Translations under genes and position numbers: made by a program
Notes under the pieces: generated by a model
Told to the model about the DNA's origin: nothing
Databases searched by the model: none
The model's input: only the letters and a program-made list of their open reading frames with translations
Assembly (NCBI GenBank): GCA_026014485.1
Contig: JAOZIE010000023.1
Location: forward strand, 404,160-468,159
Length of the DNA: 64,000 bases
Source of the DNA: Candidatus Bathyarchaeota archaeon
GTDB taxonomy: Archaea > Thermoproteota > Bathyarchaeia > Bathyarchaeales > Bathycorpusculaceae
Direction: 5' to 3'
In this document: positions 34,246-42,530 of the stretch, one piece after another
How positions within the stretch are numbered: the stretch's first letter is position 1
Layout: each line of letters opens with the position of its first letter

Positions 34246-36069
34246 ATGCGTAAGAAACGATATGCACAAGCGGCTTTTCTTTTTGTTGTTTTTCTTTCTT
34301 TAGCAACCGTGATGCAGCAAGCTGATTTAGCAGCGGCGAATTTTCTGCCGCCTCCTCCCGAACTCCCCCATGCCTACATCAGAAGTGACGGAAGCATAGA
34401 ACCACAGACCCTGCCGATTCAACAGGCAGGAAACGTCTACACCTTAACAGGAAACATTCACAACTACACTTTGGAAATCCAAAAAGCCAACATAATTCTC
34501 GATGGCGCGGGCTACACCCTGCAGGGGAACAGCAGCGGCAAAGGTATATTTTTTAACTGCTCGGGCGGGGTCACCGTCAAAAATTTTGTCATCACAAATT
34601 TCCGCACAGGCATCGATGTCGAGCAATCCTCAGGTAACACCATCACCGCTACCACCATAGCGAGCACGGAGCTTGGGCTCGCACTTAACTACGCCCAAAA
34701 CAACCTCATCAGCAAAAACCAGATAACCGCAAACAGCCAAACAGCCATTCTCCTGTACGCTTGCTGCGACTTCAACCGCATAGAAGAAAACAACATCACC
34801 AAAAACGGCAACGGAATCTGGTGCGAGTTCCCAGGCAACTATAGCAACACAAATGACGGTAACAGCATAATTGGAAACAACATAACCAGCAACAGCGGCA
34901 CAGGCATTATCCTACGGGGATGCGCCTACGACACGATAGAACGCAACAACATTTCACACAACAACTGCGGCATCCGCCTCAGCGGCACAGCCTGCACCAA
35001 CAACACCATAGCAGGAAACCAACTGGTGGGCAACACCGAAAGCAACATCAACATCAGCGCCGACTCCAAATACGGCACCATCACCCAAAACCACATAGCC
35101 AACAGCGCAATCGGCATCTACATTTTCAACTCAAACAACACTGAAATCTACCTCAACAACTTCGTGGACAACCAAAAACAAGTAGCCAACGGCGAAACAA
35201 TAGAGCCCGACGGCGTCCTTGTTGGTTTAGCGACGAATTTCTGGGATAAGAACAATCAGGGAAACTACTGGAGCGACCGTGGCGACGCCAACGGCACGTA
35301 CGTGATAGATGCCTTAAATGTGGATCACTACCCGCTTAGTTCGCCTGCTTCCACCGAGTTGCCCGCAACAGAAAACCCGCTTCTTTTTATGCCTGAGGAA
35401 TACCTCAACTACACCATAACCAGCGTCAACGGCACGTTGTGGGCGATAATCGACGGCGTCTACCCTATGCATTTGTCGCCTGAGCCAATCGTGCTGCCCA
35501 TGGTTTATCCGATGCCGCCTGAAACCATAAACATTCACATAAAACTCGATGGAGCCGAGTTGCCGTGGGAAAACTACAGCACCATCGACCCCGCCGCGCG
35601 GCACCCAACCGACATAGGCAACTGGGAAATGATTTACTGCACCGTAAACCCCTCAGCGGCGGATTTTCTGCTGGAAATCCACTACGAGCACCCCCTGCAG
35701 GTCATAAACGGCTCCTACACGTTCCTCTATGACCTGAACATCAGCCCCTACCTCTCCGCCTTGAGTCCCACCTCAACAGCCTACTTCACGGTGCAGTTGC
35801 CGACGAACGAGTCAGAGCTAAAACTTTACACCACAGGATACAGCGGCGACTGGAGCCCCAAAAACTACAACAGCACCCTAACAGCGCTGGGCGAAACCGT
35901 AACTTTCAACATCGTATCCGTCTATGATAAACCGCTTAACGGTGATTTAGCCTTTATTCTAAGCGGCATAGTCGTGCCCGAGTTCCCCGCGTGGACTGCG
36001 GCGCTGCTTTTCATGGTCTCCTCGCTGGTTGCAGTTTTCTGCGTTAAAAGAAGTCTCAGAAGACCCTGA
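34246..36069 (+). CDS. NosD-like beta-helix surface protein, paralog
   Basis: A 607-aa exported protein. It has a signal segment (about 8-25), the same opening (DGSIEPQTLPIQQAGNVYTL) as its upstream neighbour, PbH1 repeats (NTIAGNQLVGNTESNINI), and the GNYWSDRGD and NVDHYPL block. The beta-helix is followed by an additional beta-rich domain (about 385-575) and a C-terminal helix with PEFPAWTAALLFMVSSLV, the common archaeal anchor form. It starts one base after the upstream gene and is coexpressed with it. Confidence 0.83.
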   Translation: MRKKRYAQAAFLFVVFLSLATVMQQADLAAANFLPPPPELPHAYIRSDGSIEPQTLPIQQAGNVYTLTGNIHNYTLEIQKANIILDGAGYTLQGNSSGKGIFFNCSGGVTVKNFVITNFRTGIDVEQSSGNTITATTIASTELGLALNYAQNNLISKNQITANSQTAILLYACCDFNRIEENNITKNGNGIWCEFPGNYSNTNDGNSIIGNNITSNSGTGIILRGCAYDTIERNNISHNNCGIRLSGTACTNNTIAGNQLVGNTESNINISADSKYGTITQNHIANSAIGIYIFNSNNTEIYLNNFVDNQKQVANGETIEPDGVLVGLATNFWDKNNQGNYWSDRGDANGTYVIDALNVDHYPLSSPASTELPATENPLLFMPEEYLNYTITSVNGTLWAIIDGVYPMHLSPEPIVLPMVYPMPPETINIHIKLDGAELPWENYSTIDPAARHPTDIGNWEMIYCTVNPSAADFLLEIHYEHPLQVINGSYTFLYDLNISPYLSALSPTSTAYFTVQLPTNESELKLYTTGYSGDWSPKNYNSTLTALGETVTFNIVSVYDKPLNGDLAFILSGIVVPEFPAWTAALLFMVSSLVAVFCVKRSLRRP

Positions 36070-36252
36070 CGGAACCTGAAACGCCACGGAAAAAATTAAA
36101 TATCAAATGTCTGGATACAGAGAGGCGGGAGAAAGGAGAAAAGATTCTTTAACTTTAAACGGGTTTTCAGCCTTTATGTTGTTGGTCTGAACGTAGAGGG
36201 TTTATGCTCTTTTTCTTTAGAGAACAATATGTTGCGGCTTTAGTGTTCCCGT

Positions 36253-36339
36253 CTACTTTGCGGGGTCGATTTCAACCCATTTTGTGGGGCGTTTTCGGTA
36301 GGTGGGAACCTCGTACTCAAACAGAGGCGTCTTTTTCAT
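36253..36339 (-). CDS. possible 28-aa small protein
   Basis: An ATG on the minus strand with AGCGAGAAAG upstream opens a 28-codon frame, beginning MKKTPLFEYEVPTYRKRP and ending in EIDPAK. Composition and codon choice resemble real genes. It lies in a 408-bp gap (36070-36477) otherwise containing only the promoter of the radical SAM gene. No homology is known to me, so this may be chance. Confidence 0.3.
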   Translation of the reverse strand: MKKTPLFEYEVPTYRKRPTKWVEIDPAK

Positions 36340-36392
36340 TACTTTCTCGCTTCATCCAGTAAGAGGCGTTGATGAGTTAAAGGGTTTGTCAA

Positions 36393-36415
36393 TATAGAAT
36401 CTATAGAGTATATAG
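36393..36415 (+). promoter_or_regulatory. TATAGA-A-TCTATA dyad next to a TATA box
   Basis: A 13-bp dyad with arms TATAGA and TCTATA (36393-36405) is followed by GTATATAG at 36408-36415, a TATA box about 30 bp before the expected start of transcription for the radical SAM gene at 36478. The dyad touches the BRE position, so it may be an operator. Confidence 0.4.
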
Positions 36416-36477
36416 GAAAAACGCCTTTTAACCCCCGCCGCCCTCCTTAACCCAAACAACCACAGGAAGAAAACAGC

Positions 36478-37104
36478 GTGGCACTCCAGAAACCCGCAGT
36501 CGCCTACTGGTTAGACAACAGCCTATACCTCAACATAACCAACCAGTGCTCAAACAACTGCTGGTTCTGCTTTCGCAACTACAAGCAAGGCGTGGGCGGC
36601 TTCAACCTTAAACACACACAGGAACCCAACTTTGCAGAAGTGGTTGCCGAACTGGAAAAAACCCTGCCTAACAGGCGCTGGAGCGAAGTGGTTTTCTGCG
36701 GGTTTGGCGAACCCACCGCAAGGCTTGACTTGTTGCTTGATGTGGCAAAATGGATTAAAGCTCATTACCCAACGATTCCGATTCGGCTAGACACAAACGG
36801 CCACGGCAACGTGCTCAACAAAGGCAGAAACGTAGCCCAAGAACTTCATGCTGCAGGCGTAAGCAGAGTCAGCGTCAGCCTAAACGGCCACAACGAAGAA
36901 ACCTACCGCGACAACTGCCGACCCAACTTCAACGGCGCCTACACAGCGATTCTAGATTTCGTTTTGGCAGCCAAGGCGGCAGGGCTCGAAGTGGAGGTTT
37001 CAGCGGTCAGGATGCCCGAAGTCGACATCCAAAAAGTTAAGGCAGTCGCCGACGGACTGGGCGTACCCTTCCGCATCAGAGACTATATCCCATGCTTCTG
37101 GTAA
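36478..37104 (+). CDS. radical SAM protein of the TatD-linked type
   Basis: The 208-aa protein is short for a radical SAM enzyme. The motif CSNNCWFCFRNYKQG gives C-x3-C-x2-C at about residues 22-29. VFCGFGEPTARLD follows, and RLDTNGHGN and VSRVSVSLNGHNEETY cover the later SAM-binding strands. It fits the family found next to TatD nucleases. No tatD gene is adjacent here. GTG start at 36478. The 273 bp downstream to thyA show no gene. Confidence 0.83.
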   Translation: MALQKPAVAYWLDNSLYLNITNQCSNNCWFCFRNYKQGVGGFNLKHTQEPNFAEVVAELEKTLPNRRWSEVVFCGFGEPTARLDLLLDVAKWIKAHYPTIPIRLDTNGHGNVLNKGRNVAQELHAAGVSRVSVSLNGHNEETYRDNCRPNFNGAYTAILDFVLAAKAAGLEVEVSAVRMPEVDIQKVKAVADGLGVPFRIRDYIPCFW

Positions 37105-37377
37105 CCCCGCAATCCACACGCACCTGCTTTCCACGGCTCAAAAACGGCTGAAACCTTTGCTGTTGTTTCGTTGTCGTAGCCACAAACGGTTATTAGGTTT
37201 TCTGAGTTTACCAGTTTTGAGTAACCTTTGTCCTGAAGCCACCAACCAAGCAGTTCGGCGGGCAGAGGATCTAACTGAAGGAAAGTGCAGCCTCCCGCGG
37301 TTTTTTCCTCATGAACGTCAGTTAGCTAACCTTTTCCCGCCACCTTATTCATCAAGAAAGCCTGTGTAGGTACAAGG

Positions 37378-38115
37378 TTATTTTTGCTGTTCTTCTTTCA
37401 AATTATCCCGCATTTGCTGTGCCATTCTTGCCGATTCGCGCGGGGTTTTGGGTGATAGAAGCTCCTCCACAAGCTTGTACTGACGCTGGTAGATGTGGCA
37501 GTTTTTGCTGTGGAAAATCAGCTTGCCCGTTTCTAAGTTGAGGTCGCCGTGGCTGTTGATTTCCTTCACGAACGCCTCATTAAACAGCTGTAGCCCCGCG
37601 ATGTTGGCTGGTAGTCCTGCGTAGGCGTCCCAGCTGCGGAAGTAGCAGGTGAGGTGCATTTTGCCGTTGAGGATTTCGGTGTCTATGAGGCTTAGGCAGG
37701 GCGGCTCCGATTTTCTGTGGTGCTCATCAAACTTCTTTATGTCCTCGGGCAGCCTGATGACCATGGTGACTTGCCTGTCCCGCTGCTCTTCTAAGTACCG
37801 CTCCACGGCTTCCTCAATCTGGTTAACAGGGTGATTAAGGCGGCTACCATACGTGTAGGTTTCATCCTGCTTTTCGCCGCACCAAAGGTATTCCAGAGCG
37901 TACCCTTGTACATACTTCACGTCGCAGGGTGCCTTATCGCTGACCAACGGGCGGTTCTCAGGATGCGCAATCTCGATGGACAAGTTCAGCTTCTTGGTTT
38001 CAGTTTCTTCGGAGCCGAAGCCCACTTTGAAAACGTCGCCTTCGCGCCAGATGCTGCTTAAAGCCTGAAACCACGCGCTTGGGCAGTCAAACGCGGAAAT
38101 CTTTACATGCTTCAT
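37378..38115 (-). CDS. thyA: thymidylate synthase, archaeal (methanogen-like) type
   Basis: It makes dTMP from dUMP with a folate or pterin methylene donor. The 245-aa protein is shorter than bacterial ThyA, as in methanogen-type enzymes. The nucleophile Cys is in PPCLSLID, followed by the substrate-binding HLTCYFRSWDAYAGLPANI. A bacterial-type long insertion is missing. A C-terminal Lys/Glu helix (about 215-245) is extra. It stands alone, upstream of the thermosome gene in the reverse direction. Confidence 0.85.
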   Translation of the reverse strand: MKHVKISAFDCPSAWFQALSSIWREGDVFKVGFGSEETETKKLNLSIEIAHPENRPLVSDKAPCDVKYVQGYALEYLWCGEKQDETYTYGSRLNHPVNQIEEAVERYLEEQRDRQVTMVIRLPEDIKKFDEHHRKSEPPCLSLIDTEILNGKMHLTCYFRSWDAYAGLPANIAGLQLFNEAFVKEINSHGDLNLETGKLIFHSKNCHIYQRQYKLVEELLSPKTPRESARMAQQMRDNLKEEQQK

Positions 38116-38236
38116 GCGTTTCCCCTCAGAACTTCTCTAACAGAAACTACCTTGGAAGCTCAGAGATATAAAACTGGTGCAAAACAGCCAAAGAAGCTAA
38201 AACAAAAATAAATAAAGAAAAAGAAAGTTGGGGCTT

Positions 38237-39928
38237 TTAGTAGGGCATTCCACCCATACCAGGCATGCCGCCCATGCCACCCATACCGCCCATTCCGCCC
38301 ATGCCTCCTGGGGGCATTGGTGGTGCGCCGCCTGTGCCTTTGATGCTGATGAGGTCGTCGATTTTCAGTATCATGTTTGTGGCTTCAGTGGCTGACTTGA
38401 TGACTTGCTGCTTTACGCGTAGGGGTTCCAGAATCAGCAGACCGCACATGTCCACGATTTTTCCTGTGGTTACGTCGATGCCGAAGGTTTTGCCTTCTGC
38501 CGCTTCATGTTTCGCGCGTAGCGCTACCATGATGTCGATGGGGTCTAAGCCTGCGTTTTCTGCCAGCGTCAACGGGATTGCTTCTACTGCTTCAGCGAAG
38601 GCTTCAACAGCTAGCTGCTCTCTTCCGCCGACTTTAACGGCGAATGCGCGTAGGTTCTTGGCGAGTTCTGCTTCGGGTGCGCCGCCGCCAGCGACGATTT
38701 TGCCGTCTTCCACAACGTTGCGTATAACGCACAGTGCGTCATGGAGGCTGCGTTCGGCTTCGTCTACGACGTGGTCACTGCCGCCTCGGATGACTACGGT
38801 TACGGCTTTGGGGTTCTTGCAGTCGCGTATGTAGATGAGTTTGTCATCGCCGATTTTGACCTCTTCCACCTTCTTGGCTTTACCCAAGGCGTCGGCGTGT
38901 AGGTCTTTGATGTTGGAGAGGATTTTGCCGCCTGTGGCGCGTGCAAGTTTCTCCATGTCGCTGCTGCTCACGCTTTTCACTGTTAATATGCCTGCTCGAC
39001 CAAGGAAGTGCAGAGCCATGTCGTCTATGCCTTTCTCGCAGAAAAGCACGTTTGCTCCAGCTTTGACGATGGTGTCGCTCATGCCTTTAAGCATGCGTTC
39101 TTCCTCGTCCAAGAAAGACTTCATCTGGTCGGGGCTTTCGATGTTGATTTTGGCGTCGAACTCGGTTTTCTCGATTTCAAGTTTAGCGTTGAGGAGTGCG
39201 ATTTTTGCGTTGTCAACCAGCTTGGGCATCTGGGGGTTTGCAACCTGTTTGTCGATGACCATGCCCTTGACGAGCTCGGTTTCTTCTAGGCTTTTGCCGT
39301 GTTTCTTGACGATTTTAATGAGGTCTATGTCGGCTTTTGTTTTGCCGTCGGTTTCCTCCGCGACCTGCTTCACGGCGTCCACAGCCATCTTGGCAAAAAG
39401 CTCTTTGGCGTTGGAGATGCCCTTGCTTGACAGAGAAGTAATTGCTACATCCCGCAGGGTTTTCTCGTCGGACAACTTCACGGGGAAAGCTACCTTGTCC
39501 AGAATTTCCTGTGCTTTCTCGCTGGCTTTCTTGAATCCTTCAATGATAACGGTTGGATGCACGTTCTTATCCAGAAGGGTTTCTGCTTTAGCGAGCAATT
39601 CACCTGCTAAAACCACGGCGGTTGTTGTTCCATCACCGACTTCGTTGTCCTGCGCCTTGGCAACCTCTACAAGCATCTTAGCCGCTGGATGCTGAACATC
39701 AAGCTCTTTCATAATGGTCGCGCCGTCGTTCGTGATGGCGACATCTCCAAAGCTAGTCACCAGCATCTTATCCATGCCGCATGGACCCAAAGTGCTCTTC
39801 ACGGTTTCAGCCACGATTTTTGCAGCCATTATGTTGTTTTTCTGTGCTTCGCGACCGGTTGACCTACCGGTGCCTTCTTTTAATACAAGAACTGGAACTG
39901 TTCCACCTTGAGACATATCATTTTTCAC
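38237..39928 (-). CDS. thsA: thermosome subunit (group II chaperonin)
   Basis: The 563-aa chaperonin subunit folds proteins in an ATP-driven double ring. Motifs are [11 protein letters not shown] (ATP site start), [51 protein letters not shown] and [13 protein letters not shown]. It ends in a Gly-Met tail of about 25 residues ([12 protein letters not shown] and more) typical of the family. Only one subunit gene lies in the window, but paralogs may be elsewhere. TATA-like TTTATATT (minus strand, 39990-39983) lies about 55 bp upstream. Confidence 0.97.
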   Translation of the reverse strand: MKNDMSQGGTVPVLVLKEGTGRSTGREAQKNNIMAAKIVAETVKSTLGPCGMDKMLVTSFGDVAITNDGATIMKELDVQHPAAKMLVEVAKAQDNEVGDGTTTAVVLAGELLAKAETLLDKNVHPTVIIEGFKKASEKAQEILDKVAFPVKLSDEKTLRDVAITSLSSKGISNAKELFAKMAVDAVKQVAEETDGKTKADIDLIKIVKKHGKSLEETELVKGMVIDKQVANPQMPKLVDNAKIALLNAKLEIEKTEFDAKINIESPDQMKSFLDEEERMLKGMSDTIVKAGANVLFCEKGIDDMALHFLGRAGILTVKSVSSSDMEKLARATGGKILSNIKDLHADALGKAKKVEEVKIGDDKLIYIRDCKNPKAVTVVIRGGSDHVVDEAERSLHDALCVIRNVVEDGKIVAGGGAPEAELAKNLRAFAVKVGGREQLAVEAFAEAVEAIPLTLAENAGLDPIDIMVALRAKHEAAEGKTFGIDVTTGKIVDMCGLLILEPLRVKQQVIKSATEATNMILKIDDLISIKGTGGAPPMPPGGMGGMGGMGGMGGMPGMGGMPY

Positions 39929-39977
39929 CAGTTTTACCTTTCTTACAATTGTTAAATGCTAAACGGAACAATAAGCC

Positions 39978-39992
39978 CTCAGAATATAAATT
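39978..39992 (-). promoter_or_regulatory. TATA box of the thermosome gene
   Basis: Read on the minus strand, AATTTATATTCT forms a TATA box about 55 bp before the ATG at 39928. A start site about 25 bp downstream leaves a leader of roughly 30 nt with AAGAAAGGTAA near the end. No palindromic heat-shock element is evident. Confidence 0.45.
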
Positions 39993-40002
39993 TTTCCACG
40001 CT

Positions 40003-41064
40003 TCAGGGTACCCTGATGATGTTGTATCCTGATGCCTTCCGAAGTCTGTTCATGACTGCTAAGCCTAAGCCTTCGGTGGGTACGCCTTCGGCTAGGATGA
40101 AATCTATGTTTTCCTCGTCGAATTCCCGCAGTAGCCTAAACAGGTTTGGCGCCATGGTGTCAACGTTGCGGCGGCTTCCCAGAGACTTCACCACGTCCGC
40201 CTCGTACGCCCACGCTGTCTCGTCTGTTGCCAGAACCCCGACCCGCTTATCCGCCATCCAGCAGGCGCTGATAAGCTCCTTTATCTTGCCCATAACCGCA
40301 GTAACCATACCCTCCACAAGAATAAGCTGGGCTTTTGGCGCGTAATGCCTGTACTTCATGCCTGGAGACCGCGCCTTCTCTGAATTGAGCTCCTTCTGCG
40401 TTGTGATGAAGGGGTGCAGCTGAACGTCTCCGATGGCTTTCTGGAGGGCTTCAACTGATGTTCCCCCGGGACGCAGAACCATCGGAGGCTCCACTGTGAC
40501 ATCCAGAACCGTTGACTCCACGCCTATGCATGTGGGTCCCCCGTCTAAGATGGCGTCTATGTGACCGTTCAAGTCGTCAAAGACATGCTGTGCCGTAGTG
40601 GGGCTGGGTTTGCCTGCTAAGTTTGCGCTGGGCGCCGCCACAGGACATCCGCACGCCTGAATCAGCGCCAACGCGACTTTGTGGCGGGGCATTCGTACGG
40701 CAACTGTGCCTAAACCCGCCGTGGTCACCTCAGGCACGTTGGCGCTCCGCTTGAAAACCAGCGTTAAAGGACCTGGCCAAAACTGTTTCATCAGCAACTG
40801 TGCCTTCGAAGAAACCTCTTCTGCCAGCTTGTAAACGCCCGCGGCGTCTGAAACGTGGACTATCGGCGGGTTATCCAAAGGGCGTTTCTTGGCGGCAAAC
40901 ATCGCCAAAACGGCGTCGGCGTTGAGGGCGTCGGCGCCTAACCCGTAAACCGTCTCCGTTGGGAAAGCCACCAGCCCACCCGCCTTGATGATGGCTGCAG
41001 CTGCTTCTATCCTGTCGCTTTCTGGGTTGTCTGGGTTAACTTTGTAGACTTCAGTTTGCTTCAT
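40003..41064 (-). CDS. sua5: threonylcarbamoyl-AMP synthase (Sua5/TsaC type)
   Basis: It makes threonylcarbamoyl-AMP from Thr, bicarbonate and ATP for the universal t6A37 tRNA modification. The 353-aa protein has the YrdC domain (about 15-205) with GGLVAFPTETVYGLGADAL, KKRPLDNPP and SANLAGKPSPTT. The C-terminal Sua5 domain (about 240-353) begins with SPGMKYRHYAPKA, the interdomain linker that folds over the active site. It is therefore the long Sua5 form rather than bare TsaC. ATG start. Confidence 0.95.
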   Translation of the reverse strand: MKQTEVYKVNPDNPESDRIEAAAAIIKAGGLVAFPTETVYGLGADALNADAVLAMFAAKKRPLDNPPIVHVSDAAGVYKLAEEVSSKAQLLMKQFWPGPLTLVFKRSANVPEVTTAGLGTVAVRMPRHKVALALIQACGCPVAAPSANLAGKPSPTTAQHVFDDLNGHIDAILDGGPTCIGVESTVLDVTVEPPMVLRPGGTSVEALQKAIGDVQLHPFITTQKELNSEKARSPGMKYRHYAPKAQLILVEGMVTAVMGKIKELISACWMADKRVGVLATDETAWAYEADVVKSLGSRRNVDTMAPNLFRLLREFDEENIDFILAEGVPTEGLGLAVMNRLRKASGYNIIRVP

Positions 41065-41142
41065 GTCTTCACGCCTAAGGGTAAGTGCACTTGGATATTC
41101 TTAAAGCGTGAGGCCCAACGTATACTGTCAATTGAAGCTGTT

Positions 41143-41190
41143 TTTTGGCTGCGGAATTTGCCAATAGCGACCTCCCCCTATAGATTTTTT
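41143..41190 (+). repeat. dispersed stem-loop repeat, copy B
   Basis: TTTGGCTGCGGAATTTGCCAA forms a TTGGC/GCCAA stem over a 10-nt loop and is followed by TAGCGACC, TCCCCCTATAG and a run of seven T. It corresponds to 11553-11600 read on the minus strand. Here it lies between the sua5 promoter region and the GNAT gene, with no coding frame over it. The surrounding gap (41065-41330) shows no other feature. Confidence 0.7.
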
Positions 41191-41330
41191 TGAGACAATA
41201 TTAGCCGCCAAATAGGTCTGTGGTTCCTCCCTTCGGATCTCTCTTATTCTCGGTTTCCGCAGTGGTTAGCTGTAGGCTCCAAAAATGTTGTTGGTTGCTG
41301 GCAGCGAACTCCGCAGAGCTTGTTTTGGGG

Positions 41331-41867
41331 CTAACTCTGTGTGTTGTGTGTGGTTTGTTTTTCCAGTTTTAGAACAACCGAAGTTTCGGCTTGCCTTTGG
41401 GGTATGGTCCAGTACTGGCGTAGTAGGCTTTGGCTTTCGTTTGGCATGAGTTTGAAGCCGTGTTTCTCGTAGAACCGTAGTGCCCACCAAGCAGTCGTCC
41501 ACGTTCCCACCAGAATCTCCCGTTGTGTCCCTGCTAAGGTAAGGAGGTAGCGGAGCAGTTTTTCGCCGATGCCCTTCCGCTGGTGACCTGCAAGGACGTA
41601 GGCGTGCCTAATCAGAATAACATCTTTGACGTACTGAATTCCCATGACGCCCAGCAACATGCCCCCTTCGAAGTAACCGTAGAACTCCACGCCTGACTCG
41701 ATTTCCTCGGCAAGTTCCTTTTCGGGCATGTAGGGCTCTTTCCAGCAGTCCTGTGGAATAACACCCTTGTAGACTTGAGCAGCATTGTTAACTACGTCTA
41801 AGATGGCGCTGAATTCGCGGGATGAAAGTTTCCTAATCAGTTCTGCTTCCCCGTAGGCTATTTTCAG
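41331..41867 (-). CDS. GNAT-family N-acetyltransferase, probable non-ATG start
   Basis: GCN5-type acetyltransferase with the acetyl-CoA loop VLAGHQRKGIGEKLLRYLL and WWALRFYEKHGF. The first ATG in frame (41729) would remove a conserved-looking N-terminus. The open frame continues upstream in good coding sequence (LDVVNNAAQVYKGVIPQDCW) to a stop at 41874-41876. Between that stop and 41729 there is no ATG, GTG or TTG in frame, so CTG at 41867 is the best candidate, giving 178 aa. It follows the PAC4-like gene by 6 bp, so reinitiation after that stop is plausible. The substrate is unknown. Confidence 0.7.
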   Translation of the reverse strand: MKIAYGEAELIRKLSSREFSAILDVVNNAAQVYKGVIPQDCWKEPYMPEKELAEEIESGVEFYGYFEGGMLLGVMGIQYVKDVILIRHAYVLAGHQRKGIGEKLLRYLLTLAGTQREILVGTWTTAWWALRFYEKHGFKLMPNESQSLLRQYWTIPQRQAETSVVLKLEKQTTHNTQS

Positions 41868-41873
41868 TGGATG

Positions 41874-42254
41874 CTAGATTTTTTCGGTGTTTTTCTCTTT
41901 TTCTCCGCCTAAGACCTTCTCAATTAACCGTTTAAAGAACGCCTGCGCCTGCATCTCCGTGAACTTGTCCAGGTAGACCGAGACCATGGCAATTTTTCCT
42001 TTTTTGGCAGCAACATACTCGCTGAACATACGGGCAGAAATCTCATTTTTGTTACCCACCAGCACCGAAGACGACGCGGCTAAACCACGCGGGTCGTTAG
42101 TTTTGGGGACGGCGATTGCCATGGTGCCGAGTTTGTCTTCGTTTTCGCTGAGCAGGATAAGGCAGCTGTTTTTTGCCTCTACATATACGGCTAGAAAGCG
42201 GGTTTCATGCTCGGTGATTTCCTCTTTGACTACGTTAGCGCGGTCCATCTTCAT
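41874..42254 (-). CDS. PAC4-like proteasome assembly chaperone family protein
   Basis: The 126-aa protein has the pattern of archaeal PAC4-like proteins: an N-terminal beta strand FLAVYVEAKNSCLILLSE, the block LGTMAIAVP, SSSVLVGNKNEISARMFSEYVA, and KGKIAMVSVYL. Eukaryotic PAC4 helps assemble the proteasome alpha ring, but the archaeal role has not been shown as far as I know. It ends with a Lys/Glu tail. I judge the family by memory of its pattern, so the name is moderate in certainty. Confidence 0.6.
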   Translation of the reverse strand: MKMDRANVVKEEITEHETRFLAVYVEAKNSCLILLSENEDKLGTMAIAVPKTNDPRGLAASSSVLVGNKNEISARMFSEYVAAKKGKIAMVSVYLDKFTEMQAQAFFKRLIEKVLGGEKEKNTEKI

Positions 42255-42530
42255 CGCTTCCCGACGTTGGCGTTGCTCGTTTATGGTTGAGGGTGCCTAA
42301 AAAAACTTTACAATAACAACTTTGCTCCGTAGAAAAACAAGTTAAAGCATGTTAATCGCTGAATTCTATAGCGGCAAAAAGAATCCTCCCAAAATCGTTA
42401 ATTTCATTGAATAACACCCGCGTTTTCGATACGCTTTCAGAGAAGCAAACGGCGGTCACTGAACACTAATTCAGAATTCTTTTAAGCAACAGACGTTAAA
42501 AGGCAAACTTAACGTGGATTGGAATCTAAG

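Noticed and set aside
37105-37377. Gap between the radical SAM and thyA genes examined for an RNA gene
   Set aside because: No tRNA fold, no box C/D pair with guide and no convincing coding frame found by eye.
38265-39695. Long open frames antisense to the thermosome gene
   Set aside because: They arise from codon bias in the opposite strand. The thermosome frame is certain.
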